Positions 7,831 to 15,460 are shown, counted from the first letter of the stretch. The stretch: DNA of 18,160 nt from Bryobacteraceae bacterium (GCA_030044325.1 JASHWA010000419.1:1-18160), one strand, 5' to 3'. Made by a program: numbers and translations. Notes: generated from the letters alone by a model not told the origin.

Positions 7831-8283
7831 ATGAAACTTGAGAGCGCCGCATTCAACAATAACGGAGTCATTCCCGACAAATTTTCACACGAACACGGGA
7901 ACGTTTCACCGCCGCTTGCGTGGAATGGCGTACCCCAGAGGGCGAAAAGCCTCGCCCTGATCGTCGACGATCCCGATGCGCCTTCAGGCCAGTTCGTCCA
8001 TTGGCTGGTCTACGATATTCCACCGGATGTCACGCGACTGCCCGAAGGCGCCGGATCGGGAAAAATGACCGGCGGCGCGCGCCAGGGACGTAACGGATTC
8101 GGCGAAATCGGCTGGGACGGGCCGCAGCCGCCCAGCGGGACGCATCGCTACGTCTTTCATCTTTATGCGCTCGATTCGAAGATCGGTGCCCCGCCTGGCG
8201 CTTCCCGATCCGAGCTCGACCGCGCCATCCGCGGCCACGTGATCGCAGAATGCGAGCTAACCGGCAAATACTCGCATCGCTGA
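7831..8283 (+). CDS. PEBP / YbhB-YbcL family (Raf kinase inhibitor-like) protein
   Basis: A 150-aa cytoplasmic protein of the phosphatidylethanolamine-binding family, bacterial YbhB/YbcL branch. Diagnostic motifs are SPPLAWNGVP near residue 27, DDPDAPSGQFVHWLVYDIPP near residues 47-66, and WDGPQPPSGTHRYVFHLYAL in the C-terminal half, which together shape the anion-binding pocket. The length matches the family. GGGAG at 7821-7825, five bases before the ATG, is a good ribosome binding site and fixes the start. The bacterial function is poorly defined; proposed roles include small-ligand binding and peptidase inhibition. It is a stand-alone gene between divergent and convergent neighbours. Confidence 0.93.
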   Translation: MKLESAAFNNNGVIPDKFSHEHGNVSPPLAWNGVPQRAKSLALIVDDPDAPSGQFVHWLVYDIPPDVTRLPEGAGSGKMTGGARQGRNGFGEIGWDGPQPPSGTHRYVFHLYALDSKIGAPPGASRSELDRAIRGHVIAECELTGKYSHR

Positions 8284-8297
8284 TGCAGGCATGCGAG

Positions 8298-8321
8298 CCG
8301 CGCCAGGAATGGCGCGGGTTT
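8298..8321. terminator. Hairpin between convergent PEBP and der genes
   Basis: CCGCGCC and GGCGCGG pair over 7 bp around an AGGAAT loop, followed by GTTT on the plus strand. It sits in the 43-bp gap between two convergent stop codons, so a shared, possibly bidirectional, terminator is likely. The T-run is short. Confidence 0.55.
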
Positions 8322-8326
8322 AGAAC

Positions 8327-9622
8327 TCAACGCCGCCGCGTCTTGATCACGATAGGCGAGCCTTCAAACCCGAAGCGCTCCCGCAAACGGTTGATCAAAA
8401 ATCGCTCCGCCGAAAAATGCATCTCGCCCGCGCGATCGGTGAATACGATGAACGTGGGCGGACGCGTGGACGCCTGCGTCATGTAATAAATTTTCATGTC
8501 GTATTCCCAACTGAGCGTCTCGATGAACCGGTTGAGCTCGCCCGTGGTCACGCGTTTCGAAAACGAATCGTAAGCCGTGCGGATCAGCGGAAACAGCGCC
8601 CGCACGCCGCGGCGCTCTTTGGCCGAAACAAAAGCGGCTTTCGCATAATCCAGAAATTTGAGCCGGTCGCGCAGATCTTCTTCGAATTTGCGCTTTCCGC
8701 CTTTGGCCGCGTCCCACTTGTTCACCACCATCACCACCGCGCGGCCCTCTTCGTGCGCATACCCCGCGATGGTGGCGTCGAGCGCGAGCACTCCTTCGGT
8801 CGCATCCAGCACGATCAGCGCGACGTTAGCCATGCGCAGATGCCGGCGCGCCATCACCACGCTCAGTTTTTCGGCCATCAGCTTCGTCTTGCCCTTGCGG
8901 CGAATTCCCGCCGTATCGACGAAAACGTACTCGACCCCTTCGTGCGCGACCGTTTCATCCACCGCGTCGCGCGTGGTGCCCGCGACGGGCGAAACAATGG
9001 CCCGCTCGGCCCCGGCCAGCGCATTGAGCAGCGTCGATTTCCCCACGTTCGGCCTTCCGATGATCGCGATCTTGATCGCGTTCGAGGGCGCGGGCTCCGC
9101 CGCTTCGGATTGCGGAAAATCGCGCGTGACCCGTTCGAGCAGCGGATCGAGGCCGAGATGATGTTCCGCCGAAACCGGAAACAGGTCGGCGAATCCCAGC
9201 GTGTGAAATTCGTGCGCCAGCTCTTCGCGGCGCGTGCTATCGATTTTATTTACGGCCAGCGCCACCGGTTTGCCGACCTTGCGCAGCATCGCCGCCAGAT
9301 CGCGATCCGCGCCCGTGATTTCCGCGCGGCCGTCCACCAGAAAAATGGCATAGGACGCCCGATCGAGCGCGAACCGCGCCTGCTTCAGGATTTCGGATGG
9401 AATCAACTCGGCATCGTTGGTGATAATGCCGCCGGTGTCGATCAGCTCGAAGCGCCGGCCATGATACTCGGCTTCGCCATGGATGCGGTCGCGGGTGATG
9501 CCCGGTTCGTCCCCTACGATCGACCGCCGCGAGCCGAGAATCGCATTGAACAAAGTCGATTTGCCGACGTTGGGCCGGCCCACGATGACGACGGAAGGGA
9601 GGTGTTGGCCGTTAGTACGCAT
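8327..9622 (-). CDS. der: GTPase Der (EngA), ribosome assembly
   Basis: A 431-aa essential GTPase with two tandem G domains that acts in maturation of the 50S subunit. The first domain has the P-loop GRPNVGKST (residues 15-23), DTGGI and NKID. The second has another GRPNVGKST near residue 190, DTAGIRRKGK and NKWD. The C-terminal third is the KH-like domain that contacts rRNA, and it ends with TRRR. All G1-G5 elements look intact, and the length is standard. The start at 9622 (MRTNGQHLPSV) is a few residues before the first P-loop; a longer frame upstream adds an unconserved tail. It is divergent from queG across a 127-bp gap. Confidence 0.97.
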   Translation of the reverse strand: MRTNGQHLPSVVIVGRPNVGKSTLFNAILGSRRSIVGDEPGITRDRIHGEAEYHGRRFELIDTGGIITNDAELIPSEILKQARFALDRASYAIFLVDGRAEITGADRDLAAMLRKVGKPVALAVNKIDSTRREELAHEFHTLGFADLFPVSAEHHLGLDPLLERVTRDFPQSEAAEPAPSNAIKIAIIGRPNVGKSTLLNALAGAERAIVSPVAGTTRDAVDETVAHEGVEYVFVDTAGIRRKGKTKLMAEKLSVVMARRHLRMANVALIVLDATEGVLALDATIAGYAHEEGRAVVMVVNKWDAAKGGKRKFEEDLRDRLKFLDYAKAAFVSAKERRGVRALFPLIRTAYDSFSKRVTTGELNRFIETLSWEYDMKIYYMTQASTRPPTFIVFTDRAGEMHFSAERFLINRLRERFGFEGSPIVIKTRRR

Positions 9623-9635
9623 GAATAAACATGAA

Positions 9636-9644
9636 TTTGTACCA
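9636..9644 (-). promoter_or_regulatory. Extended -10 element of der
   Basis: On the minus strand TGGTACAAA is an extended -10 ending 13 bases before the der ATG. The implied leader is about six bases, too short for a normal Shine-Dalgarno site, and none is seen. Confidence 0.4.
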
Positions 9645-9735
9645 CGTTCGACGTGTGCGCTGTCCGGTCCCGGCTCGGGGAGGAGCACAATCCCGGCGCC
9701 GCGCCGCGATCCAAGGGAGCGGTGATCGGCGTCAT

Positions 9736-9744
9736 TGCTACCAT
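9736..9744 (+). promoter_or_regulatory. Extended -10 element of queG
   Basis: TGCTACCAT fits TGn plus a -10 hexamer and ends five bases before the GTG at 9750. If real, transcription would begin within or next to the start codon. The hexamer is a weaker match than the others of this type in the window. Confidence 0.35.
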
Positions 9745-9749
9745 GGGTC

Positions 9750-10793
9750 GTGAACGCCGCGACCGTAAAAGCTATCGCGCGCGAGTGCGGATTTGATCTC
9801 GCCGGAATCGCCCCCGCCGACCCTCCCGAAGATTTCGAGCGCTATCAGGACTGGGTTGCGCAAGGGCACGCAGGCGCCATGGGTTATCTCACCGGACGCC
9901 GCGCCGAAATCCGGCGAAATGTCCAGCAGTTGCTCCCCGGCGCGAAATGCGTGATCTGCGTCGGCAAATTGTACCATCAGCCCGCCCCGCCAACGCCTTC
10001 CGGCCATGGAACCGTTTCACGCTACGCCTGGGGCGCCGATTATCACGATACGATTCGCGCCGCGCTCGACCGGATGGCCGCTCGATTGCACGCAATCGAG
10101 GCGTGTGAGATCAAAACGTGCGTAGATACGGCGCCCGTTCTGGAGCGGACCTTCGCGCGTTTGGCGGGCCTGGGCTGGATCGGAAAGAACACATGTCTCA
10201 TCAACGAGCCGCAAGGATCGTGGTTCTTCCTGGGTGAGCTGATCACCACGCTCGACCTCGAGCCCGATTCGCCTCCGCCCGATCGCTGCGGCACTTGCAC
10301 GCGTTGTATCGACGCCTGCCCGACGGATGCGTTTGTTCCGGCAGGCGACCGCTGGGCCTTGGACGCGCGCCGCTGCATCGCGTATCTCACCATCGAGTTG
10401 CGCGGGCCCATTCCGGACGAGCATCGCGCAGCCATGGGAACCATGATTTTCGGATGCGATATCTGCCAGGACGTCTGCCCCTGGAACTCGTGCGCGCCGG
10501 AGGTTCTCGCCAGTTGTGAACAGGTTGCGCCGCCCCTCGAAGAATGTGCGTATCTTTCCGAACAGGAATTTCATCTAAAGTTCAGGAGCACGGCGATTGA
10601 GAGGGCCCGGTACCCGGGATTCTTGAGAAATATCGCGGTGGCCATGGGCAACGGCGGGTTCGAACGATTTAAGGCGCCGCTGGAGCACTTGGCCGCGCAT
10701 GCGGAGCCGCTGGTCGCCGAGCATGCTCGCTGGGCTTTGCGGCAATTGGAAGGAAGTACGGGGTTGTGCGGAAACTCGGATTCGAGTTCGTGA
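9750..10793 (+). CDS. queG: Epoxyqueuosine reductase QueG
   Basis: A 347-aa cobalamin-dependent, iron-sulfur reductase that carries out the last step of queuosine synthesis, converting epoxyqueuosine to queuosine in tRNA. VDTAPVLER holds the probable catalytic Asp126, followed by GWIGKNTCLI. Two [4Fe-4S] clusters are supplied by CGTCTRCIDACP (Cys180, 183, 186, 190) and CDICQDVCPWN (Cys236, 239, 243), plus the conserved RRCIAYLTIE cysteine between them. The C-terminal helical segment, with an NIAVAMGN helix, is typical. The start is probably the GTG at 9750; the upstream TTG at 9735 adds only five residues. The end overlaps the next gene by 28 bases. Confidence 0.95.
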   Translation: MNAATVKAIARECGFDLAGIAPADPPEDFERYQDWVAQGHAGAMGYLTGRRAEIRRNVQQLLPGAKCVICVGKLYHQPAPPTPSGHGTVSRYAWGADYHDTIRAALDRMAARLHAIEACEIKTCVDTAPVLERTFARLAGLGWIGKNTCLINEPQGSWFFLGELITTLDLEPDSPPPDRCGTCTRCIDACPTDAFVPAGDRWALDARRCIAYLTIELRGPIPDEHRAAMGTMIFGCDICQDVCPWNSCAPEVLASCEQVAPPLEECAYLSEQEFHLKFRSTAIERARYPGFLRNIAVAMGNGGFERFKAPLEHLAAHAEPLVAEHARWALRQLEGSTGLCGNSDSSS

Positions 10794-11794
10794 TTGTGGC
10801 GGCGATGGCCGCCGGCGCGCTTCGAGCGGAACGGCTTCCGCTGATCGTGCTGGTCGACCCGGGCTTCGATCATTTCTATAACCTCGAATACGATCAGGCG
10901 CTCAAAATCTTCGACGCGGAAGTCGCGGCGCGTCCCTCAGCCGATGCCTACAATCACGTGGCGCAGACGCTGGTGTTCCGGGCGATGTTTCGCGCGGGAA
11001 CGCTCAATTCCGGAGTGATTGCTTCGACGCACGCGTTTCTGCACATGCCCAAAGTTCCCATGGACGACGAATCGCGCGCCCGCTTTCTCGATTCCATCGA
11101 TCGCGCCGAGAGGATTTCGCTCGCCGCCATCGAGCGCGATCCCAAACAAGCCGGCGTGTGGTATTCCCTCGGCGTGAGCCGCGGGCTCAAAGGCGATTAC
11201 GATCTGTTCGTCTGCAAATCCTATCTCAACGCGCTGCGCGAAATGAACGCGGCGCGCGCCGCGCACATCCACGCAACCGAAATCGATCCGGGATTCGTCG
11301 ATGCGCGCCTCATCCAAGGGTTGTACGACTACATCGTCGGAAGCCTGCCGTTCGGATGGCGCATGCTCGGCTCCATCGGCGGCTATCATGGCGACCGCGA
11401 GCGCGGCATCGAGACGCTCAATCTGGTCGCGCAGCACGGGCATTGGAACCGGCTGGACGCCAAGGTGATGCTTGCCGCGATTTACCGCCGTGAGAAGCGG
11501 CCGCGCCAGGCGGTCGCTGTGCTCCAGGATTTGATTCCGCGCATGCCGCGTAATTACCTGGTGCGCCTGGAGCTCGCCGAAATGTACGCGGACGCGGATG
11601 ACGCCCCCGGCGCGGATCGCGTATTGAACGAAATCGAGCGACTGAAAGCCTGCCACGCGCCCGGCTACGACCGTCTGAGCGATCAACGCATCGCCATGAC
11701 GCGCGAGCGAATCGCGGCGGTAATCGCAGATGCAGGAAATAAGATGGCCGTGGATCACGGCGAACCACCCGCTGTCCGCGGGAAATATCGCTAA
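10766..11794 (+). CDS. Exported TPR-like protein, unknown function
   Basis: A 342-aa protein beginning at a GTG 28 bases inside the end of queG, in another frame, with a purine-rich GGAAGGAAG stretch upstream that could serve as ribosome binding site. Residues 1-21 look like a signal peptide ending GALRA. The remainder is helical with TPR-style repeats: YNLEYDQALKIFDAEVAARP, then WYSLGVSRGLKGDY, then a block around LAAIYRREKRPRQAVAVLQDLIPRMP. This predicts a periplasmic scaffold. The overlap implies translational coupling to queG, but no functional link to queuosine is known to me. The conserved middle (GLYDYIVGSLPFGWRM) has no function I can name. Confidence 0.82.
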   Translation: MRKLGFEFVIVAAMAAGALRAERLPLIVLVDPGFDHFYNLEYDQALKIFDAEVAARPSADAYNHVAQTLVFRAMFRAGTLNSGVIASTHAFLHMPKVPMDDESRARFLDSIDRAERISLAAIERDPKQAGVWYSLGVSRGLKGDYDLFVCKSYLNALREMNAARAAHIHATEIDPGFVDARLIQGLYDYIVGSLPFGWRMLGSIGGYHGDRERGIETLNLVAQHGHWNRLDAKVMLAAIYRREKRPRQAVAVLQDLIPRMPRNYLVRLELAEMYADADDAPGADRVLNEIERLKACHAPGYDRLSDQRIAMTRERIAAVIADAGNKMAVDHGEPPAVRGKYR

Positions 11795-11798
11795 CGCG

Positions 11799-11827
11799 CG
11801 CGGCTCCGTTATGCTTTCAGAGCCGCG
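11799..11827. terminator. Hairpin between convergent genes
   Basis: CGCGGCTC and GAGCCGCG pair over 8 bp with a 13-base loop, in the 79-bp gap between the TPR gene and the convergent 445-aa gene. There is no strong T-run on either side. Position suggests a shared terminator. Confidence 0.45.
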
Positions 11828-11873
11828 GCCGTCAGGGAGCGGGCGTCGCTAAAGTTTTCAAACCCACAGCCCA

Positions 11874-13211
11874 CTACCATTTCAAGCGTCGAAGCCGGGG
11901 GAGCTCGGAAGGCCTCGATTTGCGGAAATCGAAGCGATCCCATTTGCGGTCGCACCCGTAGACCAGCGGCGCCTGGGCGAGCCTGCCGAGCGTCGCGCGC
12001 GAAGTGCGATACCCGGGATTTTCGCGAATCCGCGCCTCCTCGCGCTCAATCGCCGGCTCCAGCTCTTTTGCCGTGGTCCGGAATCCCAGCTTGCGATAAA
12101 ACCAGAACGCCCCGGAATCGATCGCCTCGTCGTTCTCATGCCCGAGCTGATAGGGATCGATCGAAAAGCACGTCGCGCCGGTGCGCTCGCGGAAAATTTT
12201 TAAAATTCGCGCGTACAGCCACGCCGTCTCGCCTTCGCGAAAGGTGTAATACAGGTTGAATCCGGCTTCCATCCGCTCTTCGATCGACAATCCTTCGAAA
12301 TAACCGATGGGCACGCCGTTTTTGAAAAACATTCCGCCGTGATATTCGCGCACGGGCAGCCGCCATTCGGGCGCCACGCCGAAAAAGAAAAAATCCACGC
12401 CCCGTCCGAAGTCCGCGTGATAGACGCCCGCCGGGTCGGGATGCGTGAAGCCCCACAACTCGCGATAGCGCACCGCGGATGTGTCGAGAATCACGTCGAG
12501 AATTTTTCGCGCGTCTTTCACCTTGCGGACCGCAATCGCGGGCGCGTGAAATTCCGCTTCGAGCGAAACCTCGCTGCGCTTGATGAACGGCCCGTGGTGA
12601 TAAAAAATCGCGTGGCGCGGAATGCGCGTGCGCGATCGCGACGCCGCCGAATCGCCCCATTCCCAGCGCAGCGGCAACTCCAGCAAATCATAAATGATGG
12701 GCTCCGTATTTTCGAGCAGCCATTCGAGCGATCCGTGCGCCCGCTCAAACCACGCCCGCCAATCGGCATGCGGCTCCACCGCCGCGTCTTCGCCCGCCAG
12801 CGGAATCAGCCGCGCGAGCACCGGCCCGATACGATCGGGATTCTGGAAATTTTCCCAATCGATGCGCATCTGCCGCCCATGGCGCTCGACCAGCCTCCGC
12901 GCAACGGGATAGCTGAAATTGGTGGACAACCCGCTTCCCGCCATCCCCGAAATTTCGGGGTCTTCGAACGCGTCGCGATCGGCGCCGCGCAATCTCTCGC
13001 CAAAGGAAAACAGAATTTCATCGGCCAGTTCCACCACGCGTGGGCTTTGCGGATAAGCGCGAAGATACAGCGCGATTTCGTGCAATCGAATCAACTCGGC
13101 CGGCTCGCGCACGCGCGCGGCGCACAATTTTCGAAGCCAGTGTTCGGCTCGCGCGGCAGCTTCCGCTCCGAACCTGCCCTTCACCTCCGCCAATCGATCG
13201 AGCGCGCGCAT
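11874..13211 (-). CDS. Uncharacterised 445-aa protein with possible GNAT-like C-terminal region
   Basis: A soluble 445-aa protein with no signal peptide or membrane segment. The N-terminal half is helical and polar; the middle contains aromatic, conserved-looking blocks such as WGFTHPDPAGVYHADFGRG and FFFFGVAPEWRLPVREYHGG. The region after residue ~320 (MFFKNGVPIGYFEGLSIEER, then FREGETAWLYARILKIFRE, then GAFWFYRKLGFR) resembles the GNAT acetyltransferase fold: an entry strand, a helix after the acyl-CoA loop, and the terminal FYRKLGF element. The classic Q/RxxGxG/A acetyl-CoA loop is not evident, so this is a weak call. The start was set at MRALDRLAEVKG; the frame upstream is noncoding in character and overlaps the divergent promoter. 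No function can be assigned. Confidence 0.7.
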   Translation of the reverse strand: MRALDRLAEVKGRFGAEAAARAEHWLRKLCAARVREPAELIRLHEIALYLRAYPQSPRVVELADEILFSFGERLRGADRDAFEDPEISGMAGSGLSTNFSYPVARRLVERHGRQMRIDWENFQNPDRIGPVLARLIPLAGEDAAVEPHADWRAWFERAHGSLEWLLENTEPIIYDLLELPLRWEWGDSAASRSRTRIPRHAIFYHHGPFIKRSEVSLEAEFHAPAIAVRKVKDARKILDVILDTSAVRYRELWGFTHPDPAGVYHADFGRGVDFFFFGVAPEWRLPVREYHGGMFFKNGVPIGYFEGLSIEERMEAGFNLYYTFREGETAWLYARILKIFRERTGATCFSIDPYQLGHENDEAIDSGAFWFYRKLGFRTTAKELEPAIEREEARIRENPGYRTSRATLGRLAQAPLVYGCDRKWDRFDFRKSRPSELPRLRRLKW

Positions 13212-13230
13212 GCAAGTTAAGGAACCATTC

Positions 13231-13236
13231 AGTGTA
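13231..13236 (-). promoter_or_regulatory. Putative -10 element of the 445-aa gene
   Basis: TACACT on the minus strand ends 19 bases before the ATG at 13211. It faces the plus-strand transketolase promoter 16 bp away, so the two promoters are packed back to back in a 58-bp gap. No good -35 was seen. Confidence 0.35.
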
Positions 13237-13252
13237 ACGTTTCGAGCGCCGG

Positions 13253-13261
13253 TGTTAAATT
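13253..13261 (+). promoter_or_regulatory. Extended -10 element of the transketolase operon
   Basis: TGTTAAATT is an extended -10 ending eight bases before the ATG at 13270, with no Shine-Dalgarno between. This is the same layout as at the receptor, S9 and STAS genes and suggests a leaderless or nearly leaderless mRNA. Confidence 0.5.
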
Positions 13262-13269
13262 GGTAGTCG

Positions 13270-14091
13270 ATGCAAAAAACCAGCAATCCGGCCGAGCTCG
13301 CCGCGATCGCCAGGCGCATGCGCCGCGAAGTGATCGAAATGATCGCGGAAGCGAAATCCGGCCATCCCGGAGGATCGCTTTCGGCCACCGAGATCGTCGT
13401 CACCTTGTTTTTCGACGTGCTGCACCACGATCCGGCCAATCCCAAATGGAGGGATCGCGACCGGTTCCTTCTGTCCAAAGGCCACTGTTGTCCGATTCTG
13501 TACGCGGTGATGGCGGAATTCGAGTATTGCCCCAAGGATCAGCTCCACACCCTGCGCAAGCTCGGTTCGATTTATCAGGGCCATCCCGATGTGCGCTTCC
13601 TGCCGGCGCTCGAAGCATCCACCGGATCGCTCGGCGAAGGATTGTCGCTCGCCATCGGCATGGGACTCGCCGCGCGATTGAATCAGAGCCCGTCGCGCAC
13701 CTACGTGGTGCTCGGCGACGGCGAAATCCAGGAAGGCCAGATCTGGGAAGCAGCCATGTTCGCCGCCAAATACGAGCTCGACAACGTCTGCGCCGTGCTC
13801 GACTACAACGGCATCCAGCTCGACGGCTTCGTCAAGGACATCATGGATCTGGAGCCGATCGAAGACAAATGGCGCGCCTTCGGCTGGCATGTGATCAAGG
13901 CCGACGGGCACAGCATCCCGTCGCTGCAGAAAGCGTTTTTGGAAGCCGCCGCGGTCAAAGACAAGCCGTCCATTGTCATCGCGCACACCATCAAAGGCAA
14001 AGGCGTGTCGTTCATGGAAAACAATCCCAAATTTCACGGCATGGCGCCCACGCGGGAGGAAGCCGCGCTCGCCCTTCAGGAGCTCCAATGA
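13270..14091 (+). CDS. Transketolase, N-terminal subunit (thiamine diphosphate binding)
   Basis: A 273-aa subunit of a split transketolase, which transfers two-carbon ketol units in the non-oxidative pentose phosphate pathway. It carries the Pyr/PP-side motifs: SGHPGGSLS near residues 30-38, LSKGH, and the thiamine-diphosphate/Mg motif GDGE (149-152) followed 20-odd residues later by LDN. The GKGVSFMEN stretch near the C-terminus is also typical. Length equals the N-terminal half of a single-chain enzyme. The stop overlaps the start of the next gene in ATGA, so the two halves are translationally coupled and should be made in equal amounts. Confidence 0.95.
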   Translation: MQKTSNPAELAAIARRMRREVIEMIAEAKSGHPGGSLSATEIVVTLFFDVLHHDPANPKWRDRDRFLLSKGHCCPILYAVMAEFEYCPKDQLHTLRKLGSIYQGHPDVRFLPALEASTGSLGEGLSLAIGMGLAARLNQSPSRTYVVLGDGEIQEGQIWEAAMFAAKYELDNVCAVLDYNGIQLDGFVKDIMDLEPIEDKWRAFGWHVIKADGHSIPSLQKAFLEAAAVKDKPSIVIAHTIKGKGVSFMENNPKFHGMAPTREEAALALQELQ

Positions 14092-15056
14092 CGCCGGTTC
14101 GCACCAGGTACGAATTGAAATTAGGCGCGGCCACGCGCGAAGCGTTCGGAAAGGCGCTGGTCGCGCTCGGGGAAACCAACGCGAACGTGGTGGTGCTCGA
14201 CGCCGACCTTTCCAAGTCCACCTACACCGCGGAATTCGGCAAAAAATTTCCCGACCGGTTTTTTCAATGCGGCATCGCCGAAGCCAACATGGTCGCCATC
14301 GGTGCCGGTCTCGCGACCGCCGGAAAAATTCCGTTCGTGTCGAGCTTTTCCGCCTTCGTGCTGAACAAAGGATTCGAGCAGCTTCGCGTCACGGCCGCCT
14401 TTCCGCGCGTCAATCTGAAAGTGGTGGGCACCCACAGCGGAATCTCCATCGGCGAAGACGGCCCCTCGCAGATGAGCATCGAGGATATCAGCCTCGCCTG
14501 TTCGCTCGCGGGTTTCGTGGTGCTCTGCCCGGCCGATGAAGTCGCCATGACCCGGCTGGTCCAGGCCGCGGCAGCATACGACGGCCCGCTGTTCATCCGC
14601 GCCGGCCGCGCCAAAGCGCCCGTGGTGTATTCGCCCGATCAGGAGTTCGAAATCGGCCGCGCCATTCAGGTCAGCGACGGATCGGATGTCACCCTGATCG
14701 CCACCGGGCTGATGCTCGCCGAATCCATCCGCGCCGCCGATGCGCTCGAAGCCGAAAATATCTCCGCCCGCGTTGTCGATATTCACACCATCAAGCCCAT
14801 CGATCGGGACATCATCGCGCGCGCGGCCGCCGAAACCGGAGCCATCGTGGTCGCCGAAGAGCACCTGGTCGATTGCGGCCTGGGAGTGCGCGTGGCGCAG
14901 GCCGTCGCGGAAACGCACCCGGCGCCCATCGAGTTTGTCGGCATCCAAAATACCTACGCGGAATCGGGTCCGCCCGATGCGCTGCTCGATAAATACGGTT
15001 TACGTGCCGCCAATATCGTCGACGCAGCCAAACGCGCCCTTAAAAGAAAGCGATGA
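14088..15056 (+). CDS. Transketolase, C-terminal subunit
   Basis: A 322-aa partner of the preceding subunit, starting in the ATGA overlap. It holds DADLSKST near the N-terminus, the catalytic Glu65 in CGIAEANMVAIGAG, SIGEDGPSQM, and the C-terminal regulatory domain (VVDIHTIKPID, then VAEEHLVDCGLG). In yeast- and E. coli-type enzymes the GPTH loop carries an active-site His; here the loop is GPSQM with Gln128. As I recall, vertebrate transketolase has the same loop with Gln at that place, so this is the animal-like branch and not a defect. The two subunits together supply a full active site. Confidence 0.95.
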   Translation: MTPVRTRYELKLGAATREAFGKALVALGETNANVVVLDADLSKSTYTAEFGKKFPDRFFQCGIAEANMVAIGAGLATAGKIPFVSSFSAFVLNKGFEQLRVTAAFPRVNLKVVGTHSGISIGEDGPSQMSIEDISLACSLAGFVVLCPADEVAMTRLVQAAAAYDGPLFIRAGRAKAPVVYSPDQEFEIGRAIQVSDGSDVTLIATGLMLAESIRAADALEAENISARVVDIHTIKPIDRDIIARAAAETGAIVVAEEHLVDCGLGVRVAQAVAETHPAPIEFVGIQNTYAESGPPDALLDKYGLRAANIVDAAKRALKRKR

Positions 15057-15101
15057 CGCGAAACGCCCGTGAGCTTGATCTTACTTAAACCGCCCCCTTT
15101 T

Positions 15102-15145
15102 GTCGCGGCTCGGTGTCAGGAAACTGCCACACCCCGGGCCGCGAC
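15102..15145. repeat. Structured hairpin with GAAA loop between operons
   Basis: GTCGCGGC (15102-15109) pairs with GCCGCGAC (15138-15145). Inside it GGTGT (15112-15116) pairs with ACACC (15129-15133), and CAG/CTG close a GAAA tetraloop at 15120-15123, with a small bulge and internal loop. A CCCCCTTTT run precedes it. It lies 45 bases after the transketolase stop and about 40 before the DHp gene. No T-run follows, so it may be a REP-like element, a 3' stabiliser or a leader element for the next operon. It shares the TTTTnTCGCGGC start with the palindrome at 251-341. Confidence 0.5.
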
Positions 15146-15187
15146 CGTAGAAAGCGGTCTAACGCGCCCGCGCGGAGCGCGCACCAG

Positions 15188-15454
15188 ATGAAAAAATCCT
15201 CGCCCAGTACGTCCAAAAAAATCGAGCGCGCCGGAAAAGCCCTGCACGATGAAATCGGCCCCCTGCTTTCCGCCGCCGGCCTGCGCCTCCAGCTTCTGCG
15301 CATGGATTTTCCCGAGACCGCCGAGCGCGTCCGCGAAGTGACCGAATCGCTCGATCAGGCCATCGACCGCATTCGCGAAATCAGCCGGGAATTAAATTCG
15401 TCTCCATTTTCTGAAAAATCAGGCTCCCGCGCGGCAAAACGAGAGTACAATTAA
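15188..15454 (+). CDS. DHp-only (HisKA_3-like) histidine phosphotransfer protein, no ATPase domain
   Basis: An 88-aa protein consisting of a basic N-terminal tail, one HisKA_3-type dimerisation/phosphotransfer hairpin and a short polar tail. The phospho-acceptor is probably His20 in KALHDEIGPLLSAAGLRLQLL; the second helix is ESLDQAIDRIREISRELN. No N, G1 or G2 box follows, because the stop comes at residue 88, so it cannot bind ATP as a kinase. The Gln found five residues after His in many NarX-type DHp domains, needed for phosphatase action, is Pro25. The response regulator gene starts six bases downstream, so they form a pair. It could be a phosphotransfer relay, a competitor of a full kinase, or a relic. 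The start at 15188 has a weak GGAG ten bases upstream. Confidence 0.72.
   Translation: MKKSSPSTSKKIERAGKALHDEIGPLLSAAGLRLQLLRMDFPETAERVREVTESLDQAIDRIREISRELNSSPFSEKSGSRAAKREYN
15446..15451 (+). promoter_or_regulatory. Putative -10 element of the response regulator gene
   Basis: TACAAT lies in the last codons of the DHp gene and ends nine bases before the regulator ATG at 15461. It could give the regulator its own, nearly leaderless transcript in addition to read-through from the DHp gene. Confidence 0.35.
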
Positions 15455-15460
15455 TTCGCT

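Noticed and set aside
8417..9628. 403-aa plus-strand open frame opposite der
   Set aside because: Antisense shadow of der, which has intact GTPase motifs in both domains.
13212..13535. N-terminal extension of the 445-aa gene to 13535
   Set aside because: The extension crosses the divergent promoter and the beginning of the transketolase gene and has noncoding composition.
14469..14471. Loss of the transketolase active-site His (Gln128)
   Set aside because: At first sight an inactivating change, but the vertebrate-type enzyme has Gln at this position, so it was treated as a subfamily trait.
15057..15187. Riboswitch or tRNA between transketolase and the DHp gene
   Set aside because: The hairpin does not form a cloverleaf and matches no riboswitch core I can recall; kept only as a structured repeat candidate.
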